This document shows, in pieces, positions 34,379 through 43,918 of a stretch of DNA of 64,000 nt (the stretch's first letter is position 1; the number at the start of each line of letters is the position of its first letter). A program made the translations under genes and the position numbers. A model generated the notes under the pieces. It saw only the letters and a list, made by a program, of their open reading frames with translations, did not search any database and was not told the DNA's origin. Source of the DNA: Rhodobacter sp. (GTDB lineage Bacteria; Pseudomonadota; Alphaproteobacteria; Rhodobacterales; Rhodobacteraceae); contig JAIXXB010000023.1 of assembly GCA_027490955.1 (NCBI GenBank), positions 1 to 64,000 of the forward strand. Reading direction: 5' to 3'.

Positions 34379-36472
34379 ATGGCGCAAACAGTTCCTGAAG
34401 AGATTCTTGCGGCATTGACCGATGTGGAAATGCCCAAACTGCCCGAAGAGCCCGCCCTCTTTGACAGTTTGATGGTGCAGGGCCACCATGTGCCGATCTA
34501 TCGCTGCAGCGCAGTTGTTATGGGCAGCGGGGCAGCGGGCCTGCGCGCGGCGGTCGAGGCGCGGCGGCGCGGGGTGAATGTTGCGATCATCAGTCAAAGT
34601 GCATGGGGCGGGACATCCGCCTGTTCGGGTTCAGACAAGCAAACCTTGCACACGGCAAACACCGCTGATCTGGGCGATAACTTTCAGGATATGGCCCGTG
34701 CTATTGGGGCGGGGGGTGCGATGGACGAAGACACCGCCTATGTCGAGGCGGTAGGATCGGTTCGGGCTATGGCCAGTCTGCAGTTTATGGGTCTGCCCTT
34801 GCCGCAAGACGCTTTGGGCGGCACGCTGCGCTATCAAACCGACCATGATGAAGTGGGCCGCGCCACCAGTTGCGGGCCACGCACATCGCGCCTGATGGTG
34901 CAAGTTTTGGCGCGCGAGGCGATCCGCCTTGGTATTCCTTTCTTCAACCAAACCACAGGTGTACGGGTGTTGACCGCTGGGGCAGGGGATAGTCGGCAGG
35001 TTATCGGCATACTGGCCGTGCGCGCGCGTGGCCAAACCCCTGACAATCCTTATGGCCTTGTCATGTTCCAGTGCTCCCATCTTGTGATTGCCGCAGGCGG
35101 GCCGGGCGAGTTGTATCGGGATAGTGTTTTTCCCAACGGCTGCTTTGGTGCGCTTGGGCTGGCCTTGCAAGCGGGCGCTGATCTGGTGAACCTGACAGAA
35201 AGCCAGTTTGGCATTGGCACGCGGCGCGAGGGCTTTCCGTGGAACCTTTCGGGCACATATGTGCAGGCAATTCCGCATATCTATTCGGTTGATGTGGCTG
35301 GGGGCGAGCATCACTTTCTGGCAGACTACTATCGCAGCACACAAGAATTGGCGTCGAACATCTTTCGCAAAGGATATCAGTGGCCGTTCCATGCCACCCG
35401 TATGCTCAACTATGGCTCTAGCCTGATTGATTTGGCGATTCATCGCGAGGTCGCGGCAGGGCGCAGGGTATACATGGATTTTAACCGCAATCCATTGCCC
35501 GTGGCAGGAGATTTGCCCTTTAGCCTTGATCGTCTGGACGACGATGTGCGCGCTTATTTGGGGCGGGCAGGGGCGCATCACGCCCAGCCGATCGACCGCC
35601 TGCGCCACATGAACCCTTTGTCAATCGAGCTTTATTTGCGTTACAAGGTGGACATTGCCGCGCATCCGCTGGAATTTGCGGTGAACAACCAGCACATGAA
35701 CGGCGGGATTGCGGTGGACACTTGGGCGCGCAGCAGCTTAAACGGCATGTATGCCGTGGGCGAAGCAGCAGGCACACATGGGGTCACGCGGCCTGGGGGC
35801 GCGGCCCTAAATGCAGGGCAGGTCATGGGCACGCGCGCGGCCGAACATTTGGCGGCAGTCGGTCCAAATGCGCCGTCGGTAGATGCGGATATCCAAACTG
35901 AACTTGGCCGTGCGATTGAACAGATAGCCGCAGTGCTGAAACCCGAAAGCAGTATTTCAGTTCGATCTGTGAAAGATGCTGTGCAATCGCGGATGAGCGA
36001 TCATGCTGGAATCCTATGCCGCCCAGACGATGTGGCGCAGGCATTGTCCGATGCCAAAGACTTGAACCAACAAATTGCCGAAAAAGGAATTGCCCATATG
36101 CGCGCGGGCGAGGTGGCGCGCGTGCTGCAATGGCAGCAAATGGCACTCGCGTCCGAGGCGGTGTTGATGGCGCTGAACCATTACATCGCCTCTGGCGGTG
36201 GTAGTCGCGGTGCGCGCGCCATCGTGGACGATGCGGGTGATTGCACGCCTATAGCCAGATCTGGCCAACTGGAAGACACACGTTTTCGCAGCGAAAGGGC
36301 CGCAGATAAGGCTGTGCAAATACTGGTGCGGATGGGGGCCGAAAAGATGGAAATCGCTACCCGCCCAAGCCGCATTATGAAAGGTGAAAAGCCGTTTTTT
36401 GAACGCGACTGGCCTGCATGGCTTACAGGAGCGGTCTTTGATGCGGAAAAGGCCGTGCTGGCATATGATTAG
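34379..36472 (+). CDS. FAD-dependent fumarate-reductase/aspartate-oxidase-type flavoprotein
   Basis: The start is ATG 34379, 16 bases after the previous stop; the product has 697 residues. The FAD-binding Rossmann motif VVMGSGAAGLRAAVEARRRG (about 45-64) is followed by SQSAWGGTSACSGSDKQT, a second nucleotide-contact region HLVIAAGGPGELYRDS and the C-terminal GMYAVGEAAGTHGVTRPGGA (about 458-477). The succinate dehydrogenase/APS reductase-like C-terminal helical domain follows (about 520-640). No iron-sulfur or membrane subunit is adjacent. It probably carries out an oxidation or reduction next to a carboxylate; substrate and electron acceptor are unknown. Confidence 0.85.
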   Translation: MAQTVPEEILAALTDVEMPKLPEEPALFDSLMVQGHHVPIYRCSAVVMGSGAAGLRAAVEARRRGVNVAIISQSAWGGTSACSGSDKQTLHTANTADLGDNFQDMARAIGAGGAMDEDTAYVEAVGSVRAMASLQFMGLPLPQDALGGTLRYQTDHDEVGRATSCGPRTSRLMVQVLAREAIRLGIPFFNQTTGVRVLTAGAGDSRQVIGILAVRARGQTPDNPYGLVMFQCSHLVIAAGGPGELYRDSVFPNGCFGALGLALQAGADLVNLTESQFGIGTRREGFPWNLSGTYVQAIPHIYSVDVAGGEHHFLADYYRSTQELASNIFRKGYQWPFHATRMLNYGSSLIDLAIHREVAAGRRVYMDFNRNPLPVAGDLPFSLDRLDDDVRAYLGRAGAHHAQPIDRLRHMNPLSIELYLRYKVDIAAHPLEFAVNNQHMNGGIAVDTWARSSLNGMYAVGEAAGTHGVTRPGGAALNAGQVMGTRAAEHLAAVGPNAPSVDADIQTELGRAIEQIAAVLKPESSISVRSVKDAVQSRMSDHAGILCRPDDVAQALSDAKDLNQQIAEKGIAHMRAGEVARVLQWQQMALASEAVLMALNHYIASGGGSRGARAIVDDAGDCTPIARSGQLEDTRFRSERAADKAVQILVRMGAEKMEIATRPSRIMKGEKPFFERDWPAWLTGAVFDAEKAVLAYD

Positions 36473-37394
36473 ATTTTTGAATGCAAACACTGCCGCAGTG
36501 GGCGAGGCGATGGTGGAAATGGCTCCCGCTGATGGGGGGCTTTATCGGCGCGGCTTTGCTGGTGATACGTTCAACACGGCATGGCACATGGCACAGGCGC
36601 TGGGCCAGCAAGCGCGGGTAGGTTATGTCACGCGTGTGGGTTGCGATTCAATTTCGGAGTCTTTTGTTGCGGAGCTGCGCGCAGATAGCCTTGATGCAAC
36701 GCATGTCGGACGCGACCCTCAGCGCAACATGGGTCTTTATTTGATTGAGTTGGACGGCGTCGAGCGGCACTTTCACTATTGGCGATCGGCTTCGGCGGCG
36801 CGGCAACTTGCGGCAGATAGAGGCGCGTTGCAGGCGGCGTTTTCGGGTGCTGGGTTGATCCATTTGTCTGGAATAACGCTTGCGATCCTTGCGCCAGAAC
36901 ATCGCGAAAATCTTTTCGCGGCACTGACCTTGGCCCGTCAAAGTGGGACAGTCGTGTCCTTTGATCCCAATATCCGCCCGCGCCTTTGGAAATCTTTGGA
37001 CGAAGTGCGGCAGGTGATCCCCCGCGCCTTGGCCAATTGCGATATTGCTTTGCCCTCCTTTGATGATGAAAAGCTGGTTTGGGGCGACGCGCATCCAAGC
37101 GCTACGATTGCCAGACTGGTAGGGCAGGGCGCTGTGGAAGTTGCCGTGAAGGATGGGGCGGGACCGATCGCATATTGGGCAGAGGGCGCGGGAGCGGTGC
37201 TGCCAACCCCCGTGGTCGGGAGTATTTGCGACACCACAGGGGCAGGGGACGCATTCAACGCAGGCTATTTGGCCGCGCGCCTTATCGGGCAATCGCCCGC
37301 AAAAGCGGTGACTGTTGGGCAGCAGTTTTCAGGACGTGTCATTCAGCATTACGGCGCGCGCATCCCCAAATCGGCGATCCCCGCGCTGCCGTAA
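36465..37394 (+). CDS. PfkB-family sugar kinase, 2-keto-3-deoxygluconate kinase-like
   Basis: The start is ATG 36465, overlapping the flavoprotein stop by 8 bases, giving 309 residues. The N-terminus (AVGEAMVEMAPADGGLYRRG, FAGDTFNTAWHMAQAL) is that of KdgK, and the PfkB anion-hole/catalytic signature DTTGAGDAFNAGYLAARL is at about 246-263. KdgK phosphorylates KDG to KDPG for Entner-Doudoroff aldol cleavage. Here it may handle a keto-deoxy acid made from the sugar part of the substrate. It converges on the lacI gene with 13 bases between stops. Confidence 0.88.
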   Translation: MIRFLNANTAAVGEAMVEMAPADGGLYRRGFAGDTFNTAWHMAQALGQQARVGYVTRVGCDSISESFVAELRADSLDATHVGRDPQRNMGLYLIELDGVERHFHYWRSASAARQLAADRGALQAAFSGAGLIHLSGITLAILAPEHRENLFAALTLARQSGTVVSFDPNIRPRLWKSLDEVRQVIPRALANCDIALPSFDDEKLVWGDAHPSATIARLVGQGAVEVAVKDGAGPIAYWAEGAGAVLPTPVVGSICDTTGAGDAFNAGYLAARLIGQSPAKAVTVGQQFSGRVIQHYGARIPKSAIPALP

Positions 37395-37407
37395 TCGGCA
37401 CAAACAC

Positions 37408-38451
37408 CTAGGGCAGGGCGTCTATGTCCAAAATGCCACCCGACGCTCCGCTGGATTGCCGCAAGGCCAAGCTGACGGGCGTTCGTGTTTCGGCCGGCGG
37501 TGCCTTTTTGTTTTCAAGCCATTCGACAACGGTTTGCGCCGCCCTCTGACCGATGCCCGCGATATCGCAATGCACCGATGAGATAGATGGATATGATTGC
37601 GCCGCTTCTTCGATGTCATCAAAGCCCATGATTAGGAAATCACGGCCAAGCTGCCAGCCCACTTCTGCACATCCCGACAGCATGCCAAGCGCGACAAGAT
37701 CATTAAAGCAAATTGCCGCGTCTACGGAATTTTTCTCGCTGTAAAGTTTGCGTGCGGCGTTGCGCCCAAACTCGCGGCTTGCTTTTCCTGTCATGACAAT
37801 TGGCTCAAGCCCTTCGGCCTGCAAAACCTGCAAGTAGCCAGCTTTGCGCTCTTCCGTCACAGCCCTGCCGTCTAGGCCGCCGACAAAGGCAATTCGGCGC
37901 GCGCCTGCGGCAATCAGATGCTGGGTGGCTTGGCGCGATCCTGAAAGATAATCGGGTGCAATCAGCGGGAACGTATCAAGGCGGTCGTCCACGCGGCGGA
38001 GCATTTGGATGGTCGGCACACCGCCCCTTGCCAAAGCGTCAAATGTGGCTTGCGTATCGCCATAGGCAGGGCAAATAATCAGCGCTGAAACACCATGTTC
38101 AATCATTGATCCGACAACCTGATCTTGCAGAACTGGATTCTCGTCTGTGTTCGCGATGACAGTGGAATACCCCTTTTCCGCAAGCGACATCTGCAGTGAT
38201 GTGGCAAATTCCGTAAAGAACGGGTTGCGCAGATCATTGATGACAAGGCCGATTAGCCCCGCGTTGGACATACGCATATTGGCGGCTGCGCGGTTGTAAA
38301 CATATCCAATTTCAGCCATCACCTTGCGCACCAAGACGCGAGTCTCGTCGCTGACGCCATAGCTGTTTTGCAAAACCAAGCTGACAGTTGATTTCGAAAC
38401 ACCTGCCTTTTTGGCCACTTCAATGATGGTTGGCCTGCGGTTCATGTTCAT
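37408..38451 (-). CDS. LacI-family repressor of the 33-50 kb regulon
   Basis: The 347-residue protein has a LacI helix-turn-helix (TIIEVAKKAGVSKSTVSLVL, about 8-27), a hinge YNRAAANMRMS (about 51-61) and a periplasmic-binding-like effector domain (IGLVINDLRNPFFTEFATSL onward; AICFNDLVALGMLSG; MGFDDIEEAAQSYPSIS). It is the last gene of the long minus-strand transcript from about 50.2 kb. It lies 88 bases after the Dabb gene and meets the plus-strand operon tail-to-tail. Both transcripts begin at promoters with its presumed TGGAACGTTCCA operators, implying autorepression. The inducer is unknown. Confidence 0.92.
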   Translation of the reverse strand: MNMNRRPTIIEVAKKAGVSKSTVSLVLQNSYGVSDETRVLVRKVMAEIGYVYNRAAANMRMSNAGLIGLVINDLRNPFFTEFATSLQMSLAEKGYSTVIANTDENPVLQDQVVGSMIEHGVSALIICPAYGDTQATFDALARGGVPTIQMLRRVDDRLDTFPLIAPDYLSGSRQATQHLIAAGARRIAFVGGLDGRAVTEERKAGYLQVLQAEGLEPIVMTGKASREFGRNAARKLYSEKNSVDAAICFNDLVALGMLSGCAEVGWQLGRDFLIMGFDDIEEAAQSYPSISSVHCDIAGIGQRAAQTVVEWLENKKAPPAETRTPVSLALRQSSGASGGILDIDALP

Positions 38452-38539
38452 ATTTCAAACCCATCCGCGTTTCATTGGGCACTTTGTGCCGCCTTTCGTG
38501 CCACTTTGCCAGTGGTTTGTCTGCCAACGCATGGCCAAG

Positions 38540-38851
38540 CTATTTCGAAGGCAGATCAAAAACCAAAATGCCGTCTAGCCCCCCATCGGCCGATTGGACA
38601 AGCTTGGCTCCAAAGACCTTATGATCTGGGTGGTCTTGATAAGATTGCAGCGCGTCCCATGTTGAAAATTCCACGACAAAACCATGCATATAACCGCGCT
38701 CTAACTTCTCGGGGCTTTGGCTTTTTCCTGCGGTAATCGACCGTATCCCAGCGACTTTGCCCCTAATTTCATGCAATTCCGCAAAAAGCATCGTGATGTC
38801 ACTATCGGTGATTTCTGGGCGAAACCGCACCAAAACAATATGTTGAATCAT
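38540..38851 (-). CDS. Dabb (stress-responsive A/B barrel) domain protein
   Basis: The start is ATG 38851, overlapping the GMC oxidoreductase stop; the product has 103 residues. It has the Dabb pattern: IQHIVLVRFRPEITDSDI at the start, GKSQSPEKLERGYMHGFVVEF in the middle and LQSYQDHPDHKVFG towards the end. These small ferredoxin-like dimers act as cyclases, decarboxylases or ligand binders. In a catabolic operon it may be an accessory enzyme on an aldehyde or keto intermediate. A second, unrelated small barrel protein (EthD-like) lies broken at 50312. Confidence 0.88.
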   Translation of the reverse strand: MIQHIVLVRFRPEITDSDITMLFAELHEIRGKVAGIRSITAGKSQSPEKLERGYMHGFVVEFSTWDALQSYQDHPDHKVFGAKLVQSADGGLDGILVFDLPSK

Positions 38852-40443
38852 CACATTACCATCCCATGTTCAGCTTTAATCATATCTGCCGCCTTTTCGC
38901 CAATCATGATGGCGGCAGCATTTGTGTTGGACGAAATCACCGTTGGCATGATGGAATTGTCCACCACACGCAAACCTTTAATGCCGTTAAATCGCAATTT
39001 CGGATCAACGGGCGCGCCTGCATCCGCCCCCATCCGCACCGTTCCCGCGCAGTGATGCGATGTCTTTGAATGCTGGCAGATAAAGTTGAAGTAATCAGCA
39101 TCGCTGCGCACATCCGGCCCAGGCAAACGTTGCGCCAGAATGTAGTTCTTCAACGGTGCTTGGGCCAGAATTTCCTGCGTCAGTTTCAAACCCCGAATGG
39201 TCATCTCGCGGTCGGTAGGATCTGCCAAGTAATTGGGGTCAATCAGCGGTGCGCGCGCGGGATCATCGCTTTGCAGCCGCACCGACCCGCGCGAGCGGGG
39301 GCGCAAATAACAGGAATTCAGCGTGATTCCCCCCTGCGGCATCGAGACAACGCCATGCTCAATCCCTGTGCCAAGGCCAAGGTGAAACTGGATATCGGGT
39401 GATCGGGCGTCAGGGTCAGCATACCAAAATCCACCCGTTTCAAAAAGCGAAGACGCCACTGGCCCTTTGCGGCCAAAGATATACTGCAGCCCCGCTAAAA
39501 CCGCCCAATGCGGTTTGGCATAGCGGTCATAGCTGTAGGGGCCAGACAGTTCGGCGATGCAATACAGATCAAGGTGGTCTTGCAGGTTCGCGCCAATTTG
39601 GGGCTGATCGAGCGCAGGCTTGATACCCAGCGCCGCAAGGTCATCGGCTGGCCCAATGCCCGACAATTGCAACAAACGGGGCGAGCCAATCGCGCCCGAG
39701 GATAAAATCACCTCGCGGTCTGCGGTCAAAACGCTGCCGTCCAACATCTCGACGCCCGTCGCACGGCCTGCGGTGACAAGAATGCGCCGCACCTGCGCGC
39801 CAAGGCGGACAGTTAAATTCTTGCGGTGGCGGTTTGGGGCGACATAGGCCATTGCGGCTGACGACCTGCGCACATGGCGCTGAGTCAATTGGTAATAGCA
39901 GACGCCGTCCTGTTTTTCGCCGTTGATGTCCAAGTTGCGCGGAATACCCAATTCGGCCGCAGCCTCGAAATAGGCTTCGCAAATGGGCAGGGGGGCGCGG
40001 GGTTCTGACACGCCCAAGGGGCCACCTTTGCCGTGAAATTCGTTGTCATAGGTTTCGTTATCTTCGGCTTTGCGGAAATAAGGCAGCACATCGTCATAGC
40101 CCCAGCCTTCACAGCCCATTTGCCGCCAATCATCGTAATCTTGCGCATTGCCGCGCGTGTAAATCTGCGCGTTGATCGCCGAACCGCCGCCGATAACCTT
40201 GGCTTGGGTATAGCGAAACACTTTGCCCTGCATGTGGCGCTGCGGAACGGTATCCCACCCCCAAGACCCAATGCCCTTGGTCATTTTGGCAAAGCCTGCG
40301 GGCAGGTGATAGAACGGATGGCGGTCGCTGCCGCCCGCTTCCAACAGAAGCACTTTTGCGCTGGGGTCTTCCGACAATCGCCCTGCCAAAACGGACCCCG
40401 CCGATCCGCCGCCAATGATGATGAAATCGTATCCTTTGGACAT
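38851..40443 (-). CDS. GMC-family alcohol dehydrogenase (choline-dehydrogenase-like)
   Basis: A 530-residue flavoprotein. It has FAD motif FIIIGGGSAGSVLAGRLSED (about 6-25), FRYTQAKVIGGGSAINAQIY (GMC signature 1), VILSSGAIGSPRLLQLSGIG (signature 2, about 250-270), a C-terminal catalytic His in SKTSHHCAGTVRMGAD (about 465-480) and Asn in SSNTNAAAIMIGEKAA. It oxidises a primary alcohol to an aldehyde, passing electrons to quinone or O2. The start ATG overlaps the TAA of the second GMC gene (TAATG). Together with the aldehyde dehydrogenase at 46228 it can make a carboxylate. Confidence 0.93.
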   Translation of the reverse strand: MSKGYDFIIIGGGSAGSVLAGRLSEDPSAKVLLLEAGGSDRHPFYHLPAGFAKMTKGIGSWGWDTVPQRHMQGKVFRYTQAKVIGGGSAINAQIYTRGNAQDYDDWRQMGCEGWGYDDVLPYFRKAEDNETYDNEFHGKGGPLGVSEPRAPLPICEAYFEAAAELGIPRNLDINGEKQDGVCYYQLTQRHVRRSSAAMAYVAPNRHRKNLTVRLGAQVRRILVTAGRATGVEMLDGSVLTADREVILSSGAIGSPRLLQLSGIGPADDLAALGIKPALDQPQIGANLQDHLDLYCIAELSGPYSYDRYAKPHWAVLAGLQYIFGRKGPVASSLFETGGFWYADPDARSPDIQFHLGLGTGIEHGVVSMPQGGITLNSCYLRPRSRGSVRLQSDDPARAPLIDPNYLADPTDREMTIRGLKLTQEILAQAPLKNYILAQRLPGPDVRSDADYFNFICQHSKTSHHCAGTVRMGADAGAPVDPKLRFNGIKGLRVVDNSIMPTVISSNTNAAAIMIGEKAADMIKAEHGMVM

Positions 40444-41927
40444 TATGCGCCCTTTGCAAGAAGATGCGCCGCCGCCCGCATCGCCAACGCGGCAACTGTC
40501 AGCGCGGGGTTAACCGCCGCCGAAGTGGGTAGAACCGACGCATCGGTGATGAACAAATTTCGGTGGTCATGGGCGCGGCAATAGACATCTACAACGCTGG
40601 TTTTGGGGTCAGCCCCCATCCGCGCGGTGCCGCACTGGTGCGATGGAGTGCGCCGATCAAAAGCACGCGACAGAACGAGCGGATAGCCCGCCGCCCGCAG
40701 CTTTTCCTTGATCTTTTTGACCAATGCCAGATGCCCTTCCCAGTTTGACCGTTTCCAATCCAGCACAATTTGCCCATTCTTCAACGTCACGCGGCTGTCT
40801 GGATTTGGCAGGTCTTCTGACATAGCATAGATATCCACCGAATGGCGCGCGATCCAATTGGCAAGCCAGCGCGGCAGCCGCGTGGTGGCGGCCAAGATCG
40901 TGCCCGAAATCTTACCCAGCATTTGAATATTGCCAAGCGGCTCTCCGTTTGGCCCGCCCGTCAGATAAAAATCGTTCACCATCAATGTCTTTTGATATGT
41001 GGAATCATTGACCCAAAAAGGATGCACGGCCAGCACAGCCGAGGCGTTGTGATTCATGAAATTGCGGCCAACGTGATCTGAAGAATTGGCAAGGCCATTG
41101 GGGTAATCAGGCGTTGCAGATGCAAGCAGCAGGGCGGCTGATTGGACTGCCCCTGCGGCCAAAACCACCGTCTTTGCGGCTAGCACCTCGCCCGATGCCA
41201 ATTGAACGCCGCTGATCTGCCCGCCCGCGCCAACTTGCAACCGCTGAACCACGCTATTTGTGCGCAAAGTTACATTCTTATGCGCCAAAGCCACCTTTAG
41301 CGCGGCGGTTTCGCCATCCATCTTGCCGCCCGTGGTGTCGGGAAAGGCGTCCCAAGGGGTTTTGGCGCGCGCCAACCAGCGATCGATATCTACACCCAGC
41401 GGCAGGGATGCGGGGTGCAGGCCTTGCGCGGCCAGCTTTGAACGCAGGGCCTCTATGGCTGGCTCATCGGGAACGGGTGGATGGGGATAAGGGGTTGAAT
41501 GGGCAGGCTCGCTTGGGTCTTGGCCCAGCGCACCGCGCACCTCATAAAGCGCCTCTGCCTGCCCGTAATAGGGTTCCAAATCTTCATAGCTGATCGGCCA
41601 GCCCAAGGTTGTGCCGCCCATATGGGCCAGTGGTGCAAAGTCCTCGCGCCGATAGCGCAGCAAAACTGCGCCGTAGAATTTGGAATTGCCGCCCACATAG
41701 TAATAGTTTCCGGGGTTAAAGGGCCTGCCCGCGCCATCTAGCCATTCCTCGCGGGGGCGGAAATGGCCATTTGCAAATATTTCCCTATCGTCGCGATCAT
41801 AGGCGGAAGGCCTTAAAAAATCACCCCTCTCAAGGATAAGGATTTTCTTCCCGCTCGGTGCAAGAGTTGCGGCCATCGTGGCCCCGCCAATCCCCGATCC
41901 GATGATGATAACATCAAAGGCTGTCAT
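40443..41927 (-). CDS. GMC-family oxidoreductase, sugar/polyol-dehydrogenase-like subgroup
   Basis: A 494-residue GMC protein unlike its neighbour: the FAD motif VIIIGSGIGGATMAATLAPS is N-terminal, and NYYYVGGNSKFYGAVLLRYR is followed by HMGGTTLGWPISYEDLEPYY. The C-terminal catalytic region is RTPSHQCGTARMGADPKTS with His (about 420), then DASVLPTSAAVNPALTVAAL with Asn. The arrangement resembles the glucoside 3-dehydrogenase/gluconate-dehydrogenase-type subgroup that oxidises ring hydroxyls. It overlaps UgpC (ATGA) and the first GMC gene (TAATG). Signal peptide not evident; the electron acceptor is unknown. Confidence 0.88.
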   Translation of the reverse strand: MTAFDVIIIGSGIGGATMAATLAPSGKKILILERGDFLRPSAYDRDDREIFANGHFRPREEWLDGAGRPFNPGNYYYVGGNSKFYGAVLLRYRREDFAPLAHMGGTTLGWPISYEDLEPYYGQAEALYEVRGALGQDPSEPAHSTPYPHPPVPDEPAIEALRSKLAAQGLHPASLPLGVDIDRWLARAKTPWDAFPDTTGGKMDGETAALKVALAHKNVTLRTNSVVQRLQVGAGGQISGVQLASGEVLAAKTVVLAAGAVQSAALLLASATPDYPNGLANSSDHVGRNFMNHNASAVLAVHPFWVNDSTYQKTLMVNDFYLTGGPNGEPLGNIQMLGKISGTILAATTRLPRWLANWIARHSVDIYAMSEDLPNPDSRVTLKNGQIVLDWKRSNWEGHLALVKKIKEKLRAAGYPLVLSRAFDRRTPSHQCGTARMGADPKTSVVDVYCRAHDHRNLFITDASVLPTSAAVNPALTVAALAMRAAAHLLAKGA

Positions 41928-43036
41928 GCAGGAATTCGCTTTTCGGTGGCGGGGTCAAAGGCCACTGCCTTTTCCATATTGATGGCAAAAGAGAATTCTT
42001 GATGGGGCGCGACATTCGCATCCGCGCGCATCCGCGCGATGACTTGTTTGCCGCCAAGTTCCATCGCCACAAATGTATCTGCGCCGGCAGGTTCGGTCAC
42101 ACCCACCACATTGCGCAAGGGCGCGATGTTTTTGGAATTTCGATCCGCGCCGTCTGGGTCTGTGATGGATTCGGGGCGGATACCAAGCAAAATCTCGCGT
42201 CCCTCCCACTTGGCCAAATTGGCTTGGCTGAATGGCAAAAGCTGCAAATCGCCCTTTGCATCTGTGATTTGTGCATGGGGAACCTTGCCCTGCATAACCA
42301 CTTTGGCTGGGATTACATTCATCGCGGGGCTGCCCATAAAGGTGGCAACATAGACATTCGCGGGCGTGTCATAGATTTCCTTGGGCGTGCCCAATTGCTG
42401 CACATAGCCCTGATACATCACGGCAATGCGGGTCGATAGGGTCATCGCCTCGATCTGATCATGAGTCACATAAACGATGGTCGTTTTCAGCTTTTCATGC
42501 AGCTTTTTGATTTCTGTGCGCATATCGACGCGCAGCTTGGCATCCAAGTTTGACAAGGGTTCATCAAACAAAAACACATCCGGATTGCGCACCAGCGCGC
42601 GGCCCATGGCCACACGTTGACGTTGCCCGCCAGAAAGCTGGCCAGGTTTCCGGTCTAGCAGGTTTTCAATTTGCAACAGTTTGCCTACATCGCGCAGCGC
42701 CTTTTCGCGGTCGGCCTTTGGCACGCCGTGCATTTCAAGACCAAAGGTCATATTCTGGCCCACCGTCATATTCGGGTATAGTGCGTAGGATTGAAACACC
42801 ATCGCGATATTGCGTTTGGATGGATGCACCCCGTTCACCACCCGCCCCCTGATCGAAATGTCGCCCGAGGTGATGCCCTCTAGCCCCGCAATCATGTTCA
42901 AAAGGGTGGATTTGCCGCAGCCAGAAGGGCCGACCAGCACCAAAAACTCGCCCTCCTGCACTTCGATGTTCACCTCGTGCAGAACTTTTACCGCGCCATA
43001 GGATTTGGTGACGTTAGAAATATCCAAAAAGCCCAT
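41924..43036 (-). CDS. CUT1 carbohydrate ABC transporter ATP-binding protein (UgpC/MalK type)
   Basis: The 370-residue ATPase has Walker A GPSGCGKST (about 37-45), Q-loop VFQSYALYPNMTV, signature LSGGQRQRVAMGRALV, Walker B VFLFDEPLSNLDAKLR, H-loop VTHDQIEAM, and a C-terminal TOBE/regulatory region (about 240-370; LLGIRPESI). It energises the MalF/MalG-like permeases immediately upstream on the same strand. Such ATPases often serve more than one CUT1 importer. It overlaps the GMC gene, so uptake and oxidation genes are one transcript. Confidence 0.95.
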   Translation of the reverse strand: MGFLDISNVTKSYGAVKVLHEVNIEVQEGEFLVLVGPSGCGKSTLLNMIAGLEGITSGDISIRGRVVNGVHPSKRNIAMVFQSYALYPNMTVGQNMTFGLEMHGVPKADREKALRDVGKLLQIENLLDRKPGQLSGGQRQRVAMGRALVRNPDVFLFDEPLSNLDAKLRVDMRTEIKKLHEKLKTTIVYVTHDQIEAMTLSTRIAVMYQGYVQQLGTPKEIYDTPANVYVATFMGSPAMNVIPAKVVMQGKVPHAQITDAKGDLQLLPFSQANLAKWEGREILLGIRPESITDPDGADRNSKNIAPLRNVVGVTEPAGADTFVAMELGGKQVIARMRADANVAPHQEFSFAINMEKAVAFDPATEKRIPA

Positions 43037-43039
43037 GAT

Positions 43040-43918
43040 CTATCCTTTCACAGAGCCGGCCATCAGCCCGCGCACGAAAAAGCGGCCTGCGACGATGTAG
43101 ACAATTAGGGTAGGCAAGGCGGCCAAAATCGCGCCTGCAAAATGGACGTTATATTCTTTGACGCCCGTTGATGATTGAACAAGGTTGTTCAAGGCAACCG
43201 TCATTGGCTGGCTTTGCCCGCCAAAGGATGCGCCGAACAGGAAGTCGTTCCAGATATTGGTGAACTGCCAGATCACCGTGACCACAATGATTGGCCCAGA
43301 TACAGGCAGCATAATCCGCCAGAAAATGCGAAAGAATCCCGCGCCGTCGATCATCGCAGCCCGCACCAATTCGGTTGGGAAAGACGCGTAATAATTGCGA
43401 AAATACAGCGTCGAAAACCCGATACCATAGACCACATGCACAAGCACAAGGCCAGGGATTGACCCTGCAAGACCAAGTTTGCCCAAAACCGATGCCATTG
43501 GGATCAGCACAATCTGGAACGGGATAAAGCAGGAGAACAGCAAAAGACCAAAGATGATCTTGTCGCCGCGAAAGCTCCACTTTGTCAGCACATAGCCGTT
43601 CAATGCGCCCAGCATTGTGGAAATCACCACAGCAGGAACGACCATCAGAATCGAATTTAGAAAATAGGGTTTCAGACCGGTTGGTTCGACCCCGATTTGC
43701 GCGGCAGACCATGCTTGGCGCCACGGCTCCAACGTCCAAACCTGCGGCATGGCCATCATGTTGCCGCCCGTGATTTCAGGCAATGGTTTTAGCGAATTGG
43801 CAATCATCACGAACAAAGGCATCATGTAAAAGCCCGCGAAAGCGAGCAAAATGAAATAGATGAACGCGCGTGACGCAGCCCCCGTGCGCACAGCGGTATC
43901 TTGTTCTACGGCGGCCAT
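43040..43918 (-). CDS. CUT1 sugar ABC transporter permease (MalG type)
   Basis: A 292-residue inner-membrane protein with six hydrophobic helices. The cytoplasmic EAA loop, ELVRAAMIDGAGFFRIFWRI near residues 193-212, contacts the ATPase, and the C-terminus FFVRGLMAGSVKG is typical of MalG-like subunits. The ATG overlaps the stop of the MalF-type gene by one base and the ATPase begins 3 bases downstream. Confidence 0.94.
   Translation of the reverse strand: MAAVEQDTAVRTGAASRAFIYFILLAFAGFYMMPLFVMIANSLKPLPEITGGNMMAMPQVWTLEPWRQAWSAAQIGVEPTGLKPYFLNSILMVVPAVVISTMLGALNGYVLTKWSFRGDKIIFGLLLFSCFIPFQIVLIPMASVLGKLGLAGSIPGLVLVHVVYGIGFSTLYFRNYYASFPTELVRAAMIDGAGFFRIFWRIMLPVSGPIIVVTVIWQFTNIWNDFLFGASFGGQSQPMTVALNNLVQSSTGVKEYNVHFAGAILAALPTLIVYIVAGRFFVRGLMAGSVKG

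Noticed and set aside
36465-37394. 5-dehydro-2-deoxygluconokinase (iolC)
   Set aside because: The N-terminus and length match KDG kinase better, it belongs to a different regulon than the iol genes, and it lacks an IolC-like extended form.
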